A stretch of DNA of 64,000 bases from VRUE01 sp963698085 (GTDB lineage: Bacteria > Actinomycetota > Thermoleophilia > Solirubrobacterales > 70-9): assembly GCA_963698085.1 (NCBI GenBank), contig OY969122.1, positions 930,001 to 994,000 of the forward strand, in the 5' to 3' direction. The position numbers and the translations under genes were made by a program. The notes beneath the pieces are model-generated. The model was given only the letters and a program-made list of their open reading frames with translations, was not told where the DNA came from and did not search any database. Of this stretch, positions 7,491 to 15,985 are shown piece by piece. Position 1 is the first letter of the stretch. Each line of letters starts with the position of its first letter.

Positions 7491-8785
7491 CAATCGCCGA
7501 GCACCCGAGCCGCGTACTCGTTGGCGAAGACGCGGCCGGGGTCGAGCTCGTCGCGGGCCGCCCTGAACCTCTCCCACTCCGGGTAGAGCGGCGCCAGCGT
7601 CGCTGCGGTCTGGAAGTGGCGCTTGCCCCAGTGCGGGCGGCCACCGTAGTCGCGCATGATCTCCTCGACCGCCTCGAAGTAGGGGCGCCACTCCATCCCC
7701 CGGTACTGGTGCACGGCGATATAGGCGGTCTCGCGCTCGTGCGAGGGACTGATCAGGGCATCGTCGCCCGCCGCCACGCGCATCTCGATCGGGAAGAAGA
7801 CCGGATAGCGATTGGCGCGCACCCACTCGATCACCCGGCGCGCTGCCTCCGGCCCCTGCTCGCGCGGAACGCCGTACTCCATCTCGGTGAAGCGGACGCG
7901 GCGCTCGCTGGCGAAGACGCGGTCGCTGCGGTCGACGGTCTTGCCGCCCGACGCGAGCGCGGCGGCGAGGCGCGAGAGCCGGGGAATCGCGGCCGGGAGG
8001 AGCCTGCCGGTAGCGGAGAGCGCCTCGAGCGCCCAGTTCTCGATCACGGTGTCGTTGAGGTAGGCGACGAAACGCGCGCGCGGCCGCGGCGGGCCCTCGA
8101 CCCGGTTGCGCTCGAGCACGAGGGCGGAGTCGGCGTAGGGGAAAGTGAAGAGCTCGAAGTGATCGTTGGCCTCGGCCCGCTGCTCGAAGCTGTTGAGCAC
8201 CTCATCGCGCGGTTGCGGCGAGTCGATCCGCTCGAGGACGAAAGCGGGAACGCAGCGCAGGGTCACCGCCGAAATCGCGCCGAGCGCGCCGATGCTGACG
8301 CGGGCAGCGCGCAGCAGCTCGGGCTCAGAACCGTCGAGCTCGCGCACGCCGCCGTCGGCCGTGACGATCTCCACCGCCTCGACCTGCGCGGAGATGTTGC
8401 GCAGCCTCGCGCCGGTGCCGTGGGTGCCGGTGGAGATCGCCCCGGCGACGGTCTGGCGATCGATGTCGCCAAGGTTCTCCATCGCCAAGCCGAGCCGGTG
8501 CAGCTCGTCGTTGAGGTCGGCGAGCACCATGCCGGCACCGACCTTGACCAGTCCCGAGCTACGGTCGGCGTCGATCGTGCCGCTCAGTCCGCCAACGTCG
8601 ATCATCGTGCCGTCGGTCATCGCCGCCTCGGTGAACGAGTGGCCGGCGCCGGCGACGCTGACCGTGTGGCCGGCCTCGGCGGCCACGACAACCGCCGTCG
8701 CCAACCCGTCCCGATCGTGCGGCCGGACGATCGCGACCGGCGAGCATCGCTGATCCCCGCTCCAGTTCCTCCAGGTCTCGGCCAC
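7490..8785 (-). CDS. D-arabinono-1,4-lactone oxidase family FAD enzyme
   Basis: The 431-residue flavoenzyme has an N-terminal FAD_binding_4 (PCMH-type) domain with GAGHSF (46-51) and STGTHGTG (118-125), and a C-terminal ALO domain ending with the hallmark HWGK (385-388). Members oxidise aldonolactones such as D-arabinono- or L-gulono-1,4-lactone to ascorbate-like products with O2 or other acceptors. The actual actinobacterial substrate is unknown. It is convergent with the PLP enzyme, a recurring actinobacterial neighbourhood. The GTG start lies 6 nt after TAGCGT on the minus strand, supporting leaderless transcription. Confidence 0.88.
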   Translation of the reverse strand: MAETWRNWSGDQRCSPVAIVRPHDRDGLATAVVVAAEAGHTVSVAGAGHSFTEAAMTDGTMIDVGGLSGTIDADRSSGLVKVGAGMVLADLNDELHRLGLAMENLGDIDRQTVAGAISTGTHGTGARLRNISAQVEAVEIVTADGGVRELDGSEPELLRAARVSIGALGAISAVTLRCVPAFVLERIDSPQPRDEVLNSFEQRAEANDHFELFTFPYADSALVLERNRVEGPPRPRARFVAYLNDTVIENWALEALSATGRLLPAAIPRLSRLAAALASGGKTVDRSDRVFASERRVRFTEMEYGVPREQGPEAARRVIEWVRANRYPVFFPIEMRVAAGDDALISPSHERETAYIAVHQYRGMEWRPYFEAVEEIMRDYGGRPHWGKRHFQTAATLAPLYPEWERFRAARDELDPGRVFANEYAARVLGD

Positions 8786-8791
8786 GCCGTA

Positions 8792-8797
8792 ACGCTA
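8792..8797 (-). promoter_or_regulatory. Probable -10 box, leaderless start
   Basis: On the minus strand TAGCGT precedes the GTG of the lactone oxidase by 6 nt. There is no Shine-Dalgarno in between. Confidence 0.5.
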
Positions 8798-8932
8798 GAC
8801 GGGCTGGCCGATTCGTGGCGGTTGGTGACCAGCCGCCGCATATCCCGATCCACTCGCCGCCACACCCTTTTTACTCATGCCCTTCCGTCCATATTCTTAT
8901 GGCCTAGCATCGACACGTCATCCGAATGCCCC

Positions 8933-9021
8933 GGAGGGGTGGCAGAGCGGTTGAATGCGGCGGCCTTGAAAGCCGTTAGATGCCTTCGGGTGTCTCGTGG
9001 GTTCGAATCCCACCCCCTCCG
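8933..9021 (+). tRNA. tRNA-Ser(TGA)
   Basis: The acceptor strand GGAGGGG (8933-8939) pairs with CCCCTCC (9014-9020). The anticodon loop CTTGAAA gives anticodon TGA. There is a long variable arm (around 8978-8996), the T-arm GGGTTCGAATCCC and no encoded CCA. Its 3' half is duplicated at 18483-18543, marking it as the integration site of element 2. Confidence 0.95.
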
Positions 9022-9023
9022 CT
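8963..9023 (+). repeat. attL: tRNA-Ser 3' half, direct repeat
   Basis: This 61-bp segment recurs in the same orientation at 18483-18543. The last 32 bp (8992-9023, ending CCCTCCGCT) are identical in the two copies. The six differences all fall in the 11-nt variable-arm stretch (8981-8991). Confidence 0.88.
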
Positions 9024-9126
9024 TATAGAGCCAAATCTGGCTCTATAGAGCGGTTTGCGGAGCCTCTGTGGGGCCGCATCTGAATCCGATTGTCTCCGGC
9101 TGAATCCGGTTGTTTGGGTGTCAGAG

Positions 9127-9147
9127 GGTGGCACGAGGGTGGCACGG
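9127..9147 (+). repeat. Paired GGTGGCAC sites, putative integrase arm sites (left)
   Basis: GGTGGCACG at 9127-9135 and GGTGGCACGG at 9138-9147 lie about 100 bp inside the left attachment repeat. A matching pair in the same orientation lies just inside the right repeat (18416-18437). Short repeats near both ends are the usual form of tyrosine-integrase arm-binding sites. Confidence 0.5.
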
Positions 9148-9202
9148 GAGCCCGTTCCCGCCGGGCGGTCGCCGTCGCCGAACCGGCCGATAGCTTGCGG
9201 TC

Positions 9203-9517
9203 ATGGACAAGGATCGCGAGAGCGTCCACCCGATTGCAGGGACCGACGACGTGCAGATCGTCTACCGGCGCTCCAGCGCGCGGCCGGTGGAGTACGCGGT
9301 CTTGCTTCAGATTCGCGGCGCGAAGGGTTGGGAAACCCGCATCGTGGCCGACAACTCCCATGCGGATCGGCACGTTGACGAGCATCATTGCCACCGCTAC
9401 CTTGGACGTGAGAAGCAGCCAGCGGAGCCCCTTCCTTTCGAGGTTTCCGACACGAACGATGCGATGGCAAAGATCATCGACTGGTTTGCCGAGAATTGGA
9501 CGGAGCTAATCTCATGA
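9203..9517 (+). CDS. Small protein of unknown function (His-rich core)
   Basis: The protein has 104 residues and no family is recognised with confidence. A central SHADRHVDEHHCHRY segment holds five His plus acidic residues, reminiscent of small DUF7718/TumE-like proteins. The first half is beta-strand-like (VQIVYRR, YAVLLQI). It forms a two-gene unit with the next gene (ATGA overlap) as the first genes of element 2. TAGCTT lies 6 nt before the ATG, suggesting a leaderless transcript. A toxin-antitoxin or defence role is only a possibility. Confidence 0.55.
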   Translation: MDKDRESVHPIAGTDDVQIVYRRSSARPVEYAVLLQIRGAKGWETRIVADNSHADRHVDEHHCHRYLGREKQPAEPLPFEVSDTNDAMAKIIDWFAENWTELIS

Positions 9518-9891
9518 CGACCATGCGCACGCCCGCCGAGGATGCCGCTCTTTCAGCCTTCATCGACGCCGCCACCAGCGACGCCGATCCCGGCTACCCG
9601 CATGGCGCTGCCTTCATTCCCTGGCAGGAGACCCCCCAGACCGACCGCATCCTCTGGCGCTACCTGCACGAAGGTCGTCCGGCCGTCATCGTCGGGACGA
9701 GCGACTTCGACATGCTGATCGAGCCGATTCAGCTCGGCCGATTCGCCCGCCTCCGCAACGAGGTTCTCCAACGGATCACGGTCGAGGTCTCCTACCGGCG
9801 CAAGGAAGCCCCGCCCGCACCCGACATCCCTCCAGTTCGGGCGGACATCGGGCGACACGCCCTTGAGCGCCTCACCCCTGCCGCGGCCTGA
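9514..9891 (+). CDS. Hypothetical protein, partner of the preceding gene
   Basis: This 125-residue acidic protein has no recognised domain. Its ATG overlaps the upstream stop (ATGA at 9514-9517), so the two products are probably made together. The middle region (DRILWRYLHEGRPAVIVGTS and a following FDMLIEPIQ) looks like a small alpha/beta fold; the tail is Pro-rich. It is convergent with the XRE-ImmA gene, with 16 nt between stops. Confidence 0.55.
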   Translation: MTTMRTPAEDAALSAFIDAATSDADPGYPHGAAFIPWQETPQTDRILWRYLHEGRPAVIVGTSDFDMLIEPIQLGRFARLRNEVLQRITVEVSYRRKEAPPAPDIPPVRADIGRHALERLTPAAA

Positions 9892-9907
9892 GCCCAGACC
9901 TCGCCAA

Positions 9908-11017
9908 CTAAAGCCCGGAACTGACGGAGACCGCTTTCAACGCTGGTCGGCGCCGGAAATCATCGGGGAACAACTCCCCAAGCGTTGCGACATCGACACG
10001 CGCAATATCTGCAAGGTCTGCATCGGCGAAGCCGTGGGCACCTCTGTGAACTTGAACAACGTCCTGCCAAACCTTTGGCATCTCGACGGGCACGGCATCC
10101 GGCTCTTGGGTGCGCCATTGACGTGCGGAAAGCTGCTTGAACAAACTCGTGTACCGCTTCCGGGAGATTCGCCCCCGCTCATAGGCAGTTCGGATAATCG
10201 CCTGGATCGAAACACCAAAAGTTTGCTTCAAGCGCCGAGCATCAGTCAAAGTCAGCGCGTCGTAGGGGACCGCGCGATCAAACTCGGAAGTGGGCAGCAA
10301 GAGCGCTGCCGCGAAGCTGAATGCCTGTAGCTCGGTCTCAGACTCCTCAATACTCGGAAGCCTTCTGTGAAGAACGGCATGACCCAACTCGTGGGCCAAG
10401 CTCAGCCGAATACGATCTCCCGCCGTCTCTCTCGTATTCACCAAGAACCACAAGCGTGCCTCGTCTCCCTGCATGCCAATGAAGGCGGCCGAAGCATCGG
10501 CACTGCCGAAATCAACCCGCAGCACCAACCCAGCCGCTGCCTCGATTACTGCCGTTACGTTGTCAACTCGCCCAACTGGTAGACGCCAATCACGGCGGAG
10601 AATTTCAGCTGCATCGACCGGCTCCTCCGGAGAGAACTGACCTGGCTCGGGAAAGGCATTTGCGTGGTCAACGTTGACACCAGCGTCAAGCAGCCGTTGA
10701 GCTATTAGCACGGCAGTATTGAGACGGGCCTGGATAGTCGCGAGAGTTCGCGCGGAGCGGATGGCCCTTTTTCGAAACAGGGGCGCCGCAGCGGGTGCGC
10801 CTGGCTCCAAAAAGAAGGCCGCTGGAAGATCAAGCGCCTGCGAAAGCGCGAGCACGTCGTCGTCATCAGCTCGCATCTGCCCCGTCTCGATTCGGCTCAA
10901 TCGACCCTGGGGTATCCCGCCCCGGTTTGCCGTTGCAGTCTGCGTTAGCCCTCTCAGCTCTCGGGCGAGTCGCACCATCCGAAAGTTCACGCTTTCCCCT
11001 GCCAATGAATCACCCAT
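9908..11017 (-). CDS. XRE regulator fused to ImmA/IrrE metallopeptidase
   Basis: The 369-residue protein combines an N-terminal XRE helix-turn-helix (about 12-65, with SRIETGQMRADDDDVLALSQ) and a C-terminal ImmA-type peptidase with HELGH at 209-213. This single-chain form of the ImmR-ImmA system probably controls element 2 or answers DNA damage by self-processing, which is inferred. GGAGG 7 nt upstream fixes the ATG at 11017 rather than the GTG at 11035. It lies just downstream of, and in the same direction as, the 209-residue unknown gene, likely in one operon. Confidence 0.87.
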   Translation of the reverse strand: MGDSLAGESVNFRMVRLARELRGLTQTATANRGGIPQGRLSRIETGQMRADDDDVLALSQALDLPAAFFLEPGAPAAAPLFRKRAIRSARTLATIQARLNTAVLIAQRLLDAGVNVDHANAFPEPGQFSPEEPVDAAEILRRDWRLPVGRVDNVTAVIEAAAGLVLRVDFGSADASAAFIGMQGDEARLWFLVNTRETAGDRIRLSLAHELGHAVLHRRLPSIEESETELQAFSFAAALLLPTSEFDRAVPYDALTLTDARRLKQTFGVSIQAIIRTAYERGRISRKRYTSLFKQLSARQWRTQEPDAVPVEMPKVWQDVVQVHRGAHGFADADLADIARVDVATLGELFPDDFRRRPALKAVSVSSGL

Positions 11018-11035
11018 CTGAAAACCTCCGCCCAC

Positions 11036-11665
11036 CTACGGCGACCGAGTGTCGTCCACGTCGGCATCCTCGGTCAAGGCCGAGCTGACCTTGGGCTCGG
11101 GTATCGGGGGTGAGGACGCCATCGCCGCTACGGTCTCGCTGTTGATCTCGATCTCATCTAGCAGGATCACCATCGGCTGAGGGAAAGTCGCGTGGGTTGC
11201 GATCAACTTCACTGGACCATCGGACGGCGCAGATACATACGCCCTGATGTCAGCAAACGCGTCAACGTCCGAAGAAAGCGGAGCCTGCTCCGCAACACCC
11301 TTTAGCTGCTCCTGAAGGTATTTCCCCTCGTCCTCGCCTTCGTGTGGCTCGCCACGGATCGTGAAGACCCCAAGCGGCCAACGAAAAGCGTATTTACCTG
11401 CGTTGTGATCCTGTTCAGTGCTGACAACTCCAAATCCGTCCGGCATCCTAGGCGCGCGAGCAACCAATCCATCCGCAAGGACCATCCAGCGCTTGGTGCC
11501 CGAAAGGCGGCGCAAGTGGGAAAAGCGCAGCACCTCTGGATTGGCTTTCATCGTTACCTCATCACTGCTAGCGGCGCGCGCTTCCTCTACTGCCTCCTCA
11601 ACCAAGAGGACAAAGGGCGCAAACGTGGCCTTTACGTCGTCTCTGCTTCTGATCGGCGATGGCAT
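11036..11665 (-). CDS. Hypothetical protein in operon with XRE-ImmA
   Basis: This 209-residue, mainly beta-type soluble protein has no recognised domain. It has no signal peptide or membrane segment. The N-terminal half includes a VLRFSHLRRLSGTKRW motif and an AGKYAFRWPLGVF strand pair; the C-terminus is acidic and probably disordered. Its stop lies 18 nt before the XRE-ImmA start, so it is probably a partner or substrate in that regulatory unit. The ATG is preceded by GAAAGG at suitable spacing. Confidence 0.6.
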   Translation of the reverse strand: MPSPIRSRDDVKATFAPFVLLVEEAVEEARAASSDEVTMKANPEVLRFSHLRRLSGTKRWMVLADGLVARAPRMPDGFGVVSTEQDHNAGKYAFRWPLGVFTIRGEPHEGEDEGKYLQEQLKGVAEQAPLSSDVDAFADIRAYVSAPSDGPVKLIATHATFPQPMVILLDEIEINSETVAAMASSPPIPEPKVSSALTEDADVDDTRSP

Positions 11666-11683
11666 GCGTGAACCTTTCGGTGT

Positions 11684-11716
11684 GAATATACGGCCGTTTC
11701 ATTCAAGACCGTATTC
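11684..11716. promoter_or_regulatory. Imperfect dyad, possible operator of the XRE-ImmA operon
   Basis: GAATATACGG (11684-11693) and CCGTATTC (11709-11716) form an inverted repeat 18 nt upstream of the 209-residue gene. On the minus strand TATATT lies inside it. The dyad could bind the operon's own XRE protein. The rest of the 11666-11921 gap holds only short GC dyads (for example 11847-11860) after the relaxase stop. Confidence 0.35.
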
Positions 11717-11921
11717 CGCCCGCCGGACGACGCGGATGCAATCAAACCCAAATCGAATTCAAGAGCACCTTAACCGCCAAGCCTCCCGCACCTTCCCTCC
11801 TCCCCCGACCTATCCGTAGACCTAGCGCCGCGAGGGTGGCAGTCAAGGGCGCTCGCGCCCGACCCCCGCAGGGGTTGACGGCCATTCTCGCGGTGCTTCA
11901 ATGCCGGTAGTCGGGGGGCGC

Positions 11922-14900
11922 TCACCGACCGATGCTCAACCCTCTGCCGAGCTGGCGCGCTCTCGCCGCATGCTGCCCACGGCCCAGGACTCGCTGAACC
12001 TCCTGTAGCCGCCGCCGCGCGGTCTCCTGACGTGCTTGCTCGATTCCCCGTTTCGCCTCTCGCCCAAAAGCCTTGCGCGGGTCCTTGACCCCGTGCTCCT
12101 GGCGATAGCGCTCGATCTCGGTGACGCCGCGATCCCACGCCTTGCGCTTCGCCGGATCGCTCGGCCTCTCCCCCAGCTCGTTCTTGACGTAGGCAGGCGG
12201 GGAGATCCGCGCGGCGACGATCGCCAGCTCTCGCCGCTCAGCGAGGACCCGATCGGCGACGGCGAACTCCCTGCGCGCAACGCCTTGCGGGCTTGGCATC
12301 TCGCGGAGCTCTGCTTCCAAGCGGTCTAGCTGCCTGCGCAAACCCGCCTCATCCTTCTCGACCCGCGCCAATGCTTTCTGGCGCTCTCGGCGCGGCAGTA
12401 CCTCGGCAACCACCCTTTGAGAATCGAAGCCCTCAAGGGGCTCGCGGAAGCGCTCAATCCGCTCGCTCAAAGCGTTCCAGCGTTTCTGGTTGACCGTCTC
12501 CCGGTTCGCTGCGCTCCATAGCGCCTCGCGCCTTGCGACCAGCTCCTCGGTCGGCAGGCCGGAGAACTGCGAGCGCAGCGCCATTTCATGCGCGGCGAGC
12601 TGAGAGCGGTCCCGCTCTGCCGCTTCGGCGATGTGCGGGATGCCCTCGCGCAAGTGGGGCGAGGCCGGCGCGATCTCCTCGCGGTAGGCCTGAATCTCCG
12701 GCGTCGCGTAGATGAAGGTCTCCTCGCGGCTGCGCGAGGCGGCCACGTATAGCTCTTGCTTATCCATCGACGGATCGGCCATGACGAAGGCGCGGTCCAC
12801 CGTGGTTCCCTGCGCTGAATAGGTCGTGATGGCGTAGGCGTGTTCGAGCGCCGGGGCATCTGAGTGCGGGTTGGTCCGCGCCAGGTAGTCGGGTCCGACC
12901 TCGACCCGCTTCGCCTGGTCGACGCCGTCGAGGACGACGCGCCGCTTGGCGGTGTCGACCTCGGCGATTCGCCAGCGCTCGCGGTTGAAGATATCCGCCT
13001 GGCGGTCGTTGACGCGGGTGAGGACCTGATCGCCGGCAGCAAACCGGGCTTCACCGATTTCGATCTCTTCAGCTCCGAGCTTGCCCACCTGCTTGCGGAC
13101 CTCTCGCGCCAGCTCGTTCAGCTTCCCCACGTCGGCGTTTCGCTTGGCGACCATCACGGCGTCCTCACCGCGCTCGAATGCCTCGTGCCAGTCGCGGACC
13201 ATCGCCTCGCGGCGGGCCTCGGCGTCGGGGGCGACCGCCACTCTCTCCGCTGAGCGGTAGAGGCTCAGCGCCTCGCGGCCCTCGCCCTCGCGTATGCGCT
13301 TCGCTGCGTCGCGGTCGAGGTCGTGGCGGTGGCGGATCACCTCGTCTAGGTAGATCGGCTGGCCGCGCTCGGCAAGCGCTCGGAACAGGCCGCCCGCCTC
13401 GATCTCGCCTAGCTGCTCAGGATCGCCGACGAGAACTAGCTTGGCCTGCGCTCGCTCAGCGTGGGAAACGAGGCGCGCCAGGGTCGCGGAATCCACCATC
13501 CCGGCCTCATCGATCAGCAGAACCGATTCGGGCGGCAGGCCCTCATCGCTGTTGCGCTCGGCCCGGTCGAGCTGCGAGAGCAGGCTGGCGATGCTCGAAG
13601 CGGGCAAGCCCTCGGCTCGCATCACGTTCGCCGCCCGCCAGGTCGGCGCGGCGGCGCGCAGCTCGATCCCGGCCTGGGCCCAACCGTCAGCCGCGGCGAC
13701 GATGGCGAAGGTCTTGCCGCTGCCCGCCTCGCCGATCACGACGGCGACTCCCTCGGGGCTCGTCAGAAGGCGGCGGATCATCTTGCGCTGGTCGTTCTTC
13801 AAGGTCGGGCGGGCACCGATCACGCGCGCCGCGATCAACTCGCCTGTTGGGGCCGGTCCCTGCGCCCGCATTCGCTCGGCTGCCGCCAGAGCTTCACGCT
13901 CAAGCTCCCAGATCCGCCGCGTCGTATAGCGCGGTCCTTTCGCGCCCTCCGCAATCTGGATCACCGAATCGGACGCGAGGAAGGCGTCGGCCAGGCGCTC
14001 GACCTCGGCTCCCGGCGCACCCTGTGGGAGCGAGTCGGCGGCGGCCTGGATCGCCTCGCGGCGGTCGAAGTGGGACGCGGCCGCCGTGACGGCGCGGCCG
14101 AGCTCGGCCTCCGAGACAGTCGGGGCGTCGGCGCTGCCGATCTGTAGCGCCGCCTCAGAGTCGAAGGTGCGCGCGATAGCTTCGCGGTCTAAGCCGATCT
14201 CCTCGGCCCTCGATCGCCAGCGCGCCAGCAGCTCGCCGTGGCCGATGTCGCGCTCCTTCGTCTGTCGGGTGGCGAGCGCCGCGACCTGCATCGAGCGCGC
14301 CGAGGCATCTGCGCCCGCCGCCTCGACGATTTCCGCGCGGCGGGTGGAGAAGGTGCGTAGATGCTCATCGGCGAAGCCCGCGATCTCGGCAATGCCTTTG
14401 CGGGTTGGCTGCCACTCAACGCCCAGGCGGCGACTCAGCTCGTGGCGAAGGTGGGCCTCGTAAATGTAAGAGGCGGTTTTGGCGTGGTTATAGATCGCCG
14501 GGTGGTAGAGACGGGTCCAGCGACCGTCGGCCTTGGTCGCGTTGGCGATCAGGACGTGGGTGTGGAGCTGCGGATCGCCGTTGCGCGAGGAGCGATGGAC
14601 GTAGCCTACGGCCAGGTAGCCGTTGCCTTTCACGAACTCCGAGCCTCCAGCTCCGCGCCGGGTCCAGCACGCCTCGCGCTGCATGTAGGCGAGGGCCGCT
14701 CCTACTGCTTCGCGGTGGGCGGCTTTGACTTCTAGGGCGGCGACAGGTCCGCCGAGACCCCACAGCAGGGAGACGGACTTGGGGGCTGAGAAGGTGAGAT
14801 CGAAGCCGGGGACCGCGCCGCTGGACGGGACGCCGCGCATCCCGACCAGCGGCTCGCCGTCTACCGGGTTGCGGCCGGTCAGCATCGCTTCGAGCTGGGC

Positions 14901-15059
14901 TGCCTCGACCTCGCCGGAGAGGCGCAGGTCCTCGGCGGCGTCGCCGAGCCATTCTCCGGCGGCCTCCCCCTCGCCGGAGTAGTAGTCCTCAGCGCCTTCG
15001 GCAACCTTGTCGAGGTAGTACTGCTCTTGGCCTTTGCCTAGCTTGCCTATGGAGAGCAT
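11922..15059 (-). CDS. MobF-family relaxase-helicase (TrwC/TraI-like)
   Basis: The 1045-residue protein joins a relaxase and a helicase. Likely catalytic tyrosines are Tyr14/15 (YYLDK) or Tyr26/27. The metal-binding 3H motif is His155, His166, His168 (HRSSRNGDPQLHTH). A RecD-like helicase follows with Walker A GEAGSGKT (443-450) and Walker B LLIDEAG, and the C-terminal third is a charged, coiled-coil-rich tail. The relaxase nicks oriT and covalently carries the strand into the recipient while the helicase unwinds it. Its own start is near a repeat-rich spacer that may hold oriT. No coupling protein is encoded in the same element. Confidence 0.93.
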   Translation of the reverse strand: MLSIGKLGKGQEQYYLDKVAEGAEDYYSGEGEAAGEWLGDAAEDLRLSGEVEAAQLEAMLTGRNPVDGEPLVGMRGVPSSGAVPGFDLTFSAPKSVSLLWGLGGPVAALEVKAAHREAVGAALAYMQREACWTRRGAGGSEFVKGNGYLAVGYVHRSSRNGDPQLHTHVLIANATKADGRWTRLYHPAIYNHAKTASYIYEAHLRHELSRRLGVEWQPTRKGIAEIAGFADEHLRTFSTRRAEIVEAAGADASARSMQVAALATRQTKERDIGHGELLARWRSRAEEIGLDREAIARTFDSEAALQIGSADAPTVSEAELGRAVTAAASHFDRREAIQAAADSLPQGAPGAEVERLADAFLASDSVIQIAEGAKGPRYTTRRIWELEREALAAAERMRAQGPAPTGELIAARVIGARPTLKNDQRKMIRRLLTSPEGVAVVIGEAGSGKTFAIVAAADGWAQAGIELRAAAPTWRAANVMRAEGLPASSIASLLSQLDRAERNSDEGLPPESVLLIDEAGMVDSATLARLVSHAERAQAKLVLVGDPEQLGEIEAGGLFRALAERGQPIYLDEVIRHRHDLDRDAAKRIREGEGREALSLYRSAERVAVAPDAEARREAMVRDWHEAFERGEDAVMVAKRNADVGKLNELAREVRKQVGKLGAEEIEIGEARFAAGDQVLTRVNDRQADIFNRERWRIAEVDTAKRRVVLDGVDQAKRVEVGPDYLARTNPHSDAPALEHAYAITTYSAQGTTVDRAFVMADPSMDKQELYVAASRSREETFIYATPEIQAYREEIAPASPHLREGIPHIAEAAERDRSQLAAHEMALRSQFSGLPTEELVARREALWSAANRETVNQKRWNALSERIERFREPLEGFDSQRVVAEVLPRRERQKALARVEKDEAGLRRQLDRLEAELREMPSPQGVARREFAVADRVLAERRELAIVAARISPPAYVKNELGERPSDPAKRKAWDRGVTEIERYRQEHGVKDPRKAFGREAKRGIEQARQETARRRLQEVQRVLGRGQHAARARQLGRGLSIGR

Positions 15060-15392
15060 CGCCCCCTACGTCAGATTTCAAGGGCGTTTGCATCGATCTC
15101 TTAACAAAGTGATAGGGCGTGAGGGGGTTGCTGTTGGCTGTTAGGGGTCTTGTTTGAGCTGGCATCTCATGGCTGCATGGCTGCCCTGAGAAGCCTGATC
15201 TTCTTGCTGTTGGCTGTTGCCTTTCGTGGCTTTTGGCTGGCTGGGTGGTTGTCTTCGTCTGGTTGGTTCGTTCTCGTGGGGGCCTTTTCAGCCCCGCCGC
15301 CGTCAGCCCCAGCCCCGAACTGCCAGGGGCGTTCACCGAACTTTTTGGACGTATTCCGATGCAATGGGCGCTCGCGATGGACAACAGGAGCA
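15060..15392. other. Non-coding spacer, candidate oriT region
   Basis: This 333-bp gene-free stretch lies directly upstream of the relaxase gene. It contains a 15-bp direct repeat TTGCTGTTGGCTGTT (15128-15142 and 15204-15218), a long T/G-biased run on the plus strand (15200-15285), and GC dyads around 15279-15297 and 15308-15330. An ORF can be opened here (15150) but it lacks a ribosome site and its composition is repeat-like. oriT of MobF elements normally lies beside the relaxase gene; the nic site itself is not identifiable by eye. Confidence 0.45.
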
Positions 15393-15602
15393 ATGAAGAA
15401 GCTCGCCGTTTCGATTCCCCGCATCGCCCTCACGCCGGCTGAGGCCGCCGCCGCGATGGGCGTCGGCCCCGACTTCTTCGACGCCAACGTCGCGCCGGAC
15501 CTCCGACTCATCCGCCGTGGGCGCAAGCGACTGGTCCCGGTCAGTGAGCTTGAACGCTGGACGGCTGAGAACGCAAGTCGCACACTTCGGGAGACGGCAT
15601 GA
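15393..15602 (+). CDS. Small HTH DNA-binding protein, excisionase-like
   Basis: This 69-residue protein has a winged-helix/MerR-like layout: LTPAEAAAAMGVGPDFFDANV, then LRLIRRGRKRLVPVSELERW, the pattern of HTH_17/excisionase proteins. Such proteins bend attachment-site DNA and direct excision by the tyrosine integrase encoded downstream. AGGAG just upstream supports the ATG at 15393. The stop overlaps an ATG of another frame, but the next convincing gene starts at 15670. Confidence 0.7.
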   Translation: MKKLAVSIPRIALTPAEAAAAMGVGPDFFDANVAPDLRLIRRGRKRLVPVSELERWTAENASRTLRETA

Positions 15603-15669
15603 CCTTCGTGCCTTATTGCCACGTGCCGACCGCGCGGTGCCTGGCGCAGCTTCTAGGCTCCCGACAGTC

Positions 15670-15867
15670 ATGGATGCGTCAGAGAAGAAGGCCCGCCAAG
15701 ACTTGCGGCGGACCCAGGCCAATTACGAGCGGAAGATCGCCGAGGCACAAGCGGAACGTCTGGCGAGCTTCAAACGAGCACAGAAGGCTGGGCTCTCGCT
15801 TCGCGACATCGCTGGTGAGGTCGGCTTGCACTGGACGCGGGTGGGGCAAGTCCTCCGCGGGAAGTAG
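15670..15867 (+). CDS. Small HTH protein
   Basis: The product has 65 residues: a basic N-terminal helix (KKARQDLRRTQANYERKIAE) followed by a helix-turn-helix (GLSLRDIAGEVGLHWTRVGQ). It is probably a sequence-specific DNA-binding accessory protein of the element. TAGGCT lies 10 nt before the ATG. An upstream extension to 15517 would run inside the preceding gene and is rejected. The precise role is unknown. Confidence 0.55.
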   Translation: MDASEKKARQDLRRTQANYERKIAEAQAERLASFKRAQKAGLSLRDIAGEVGLHWTRVGQVLRGK

Positions 15868-15870
15868 CTG

Positions 15871-15890
15871 CTGTAGAAACCATTCTACAG
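15871..15890. promoter_or_regulatory. Inverted repeat (operator or weak terminator)
   Basis: CTGTAGAA-ACCA-TTCTACAG is a perfect 8-bp dyad starting 4 nt after a stop codon and about 95 bp before the next gene. The AT-rich arms and lack of a T-run favour a protein-binding site over a terminator. Confidence 0.4.
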
Positions 15891-15985
15891 CCCTGCTACT
15901 CTGGGCGTCAGCGAATCAAATAAGCGGCTCCCGGCGGCGCGTCAACGCCAACCGGGAGCCTGACCACAAGGAGGCAGTGCTCCTC

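Noticed and set aside
7478..9028. 516-residue plus-strand open frame
   Set aside because: It is antisense to the lactone oxidase, with shadow-type composition, and its end runs through tRNA-Ser(TGA).
15150..15392. Hydrophobic N-terminal extension of the excisionase-like gene (AALRSLIFLLLAVAFRG)
   Set aside because: No ribosome site; the hydrophobicity comes from the T/G-rich repeats of the candidate oriT spacer, and AGGAG supports ATG 15393.
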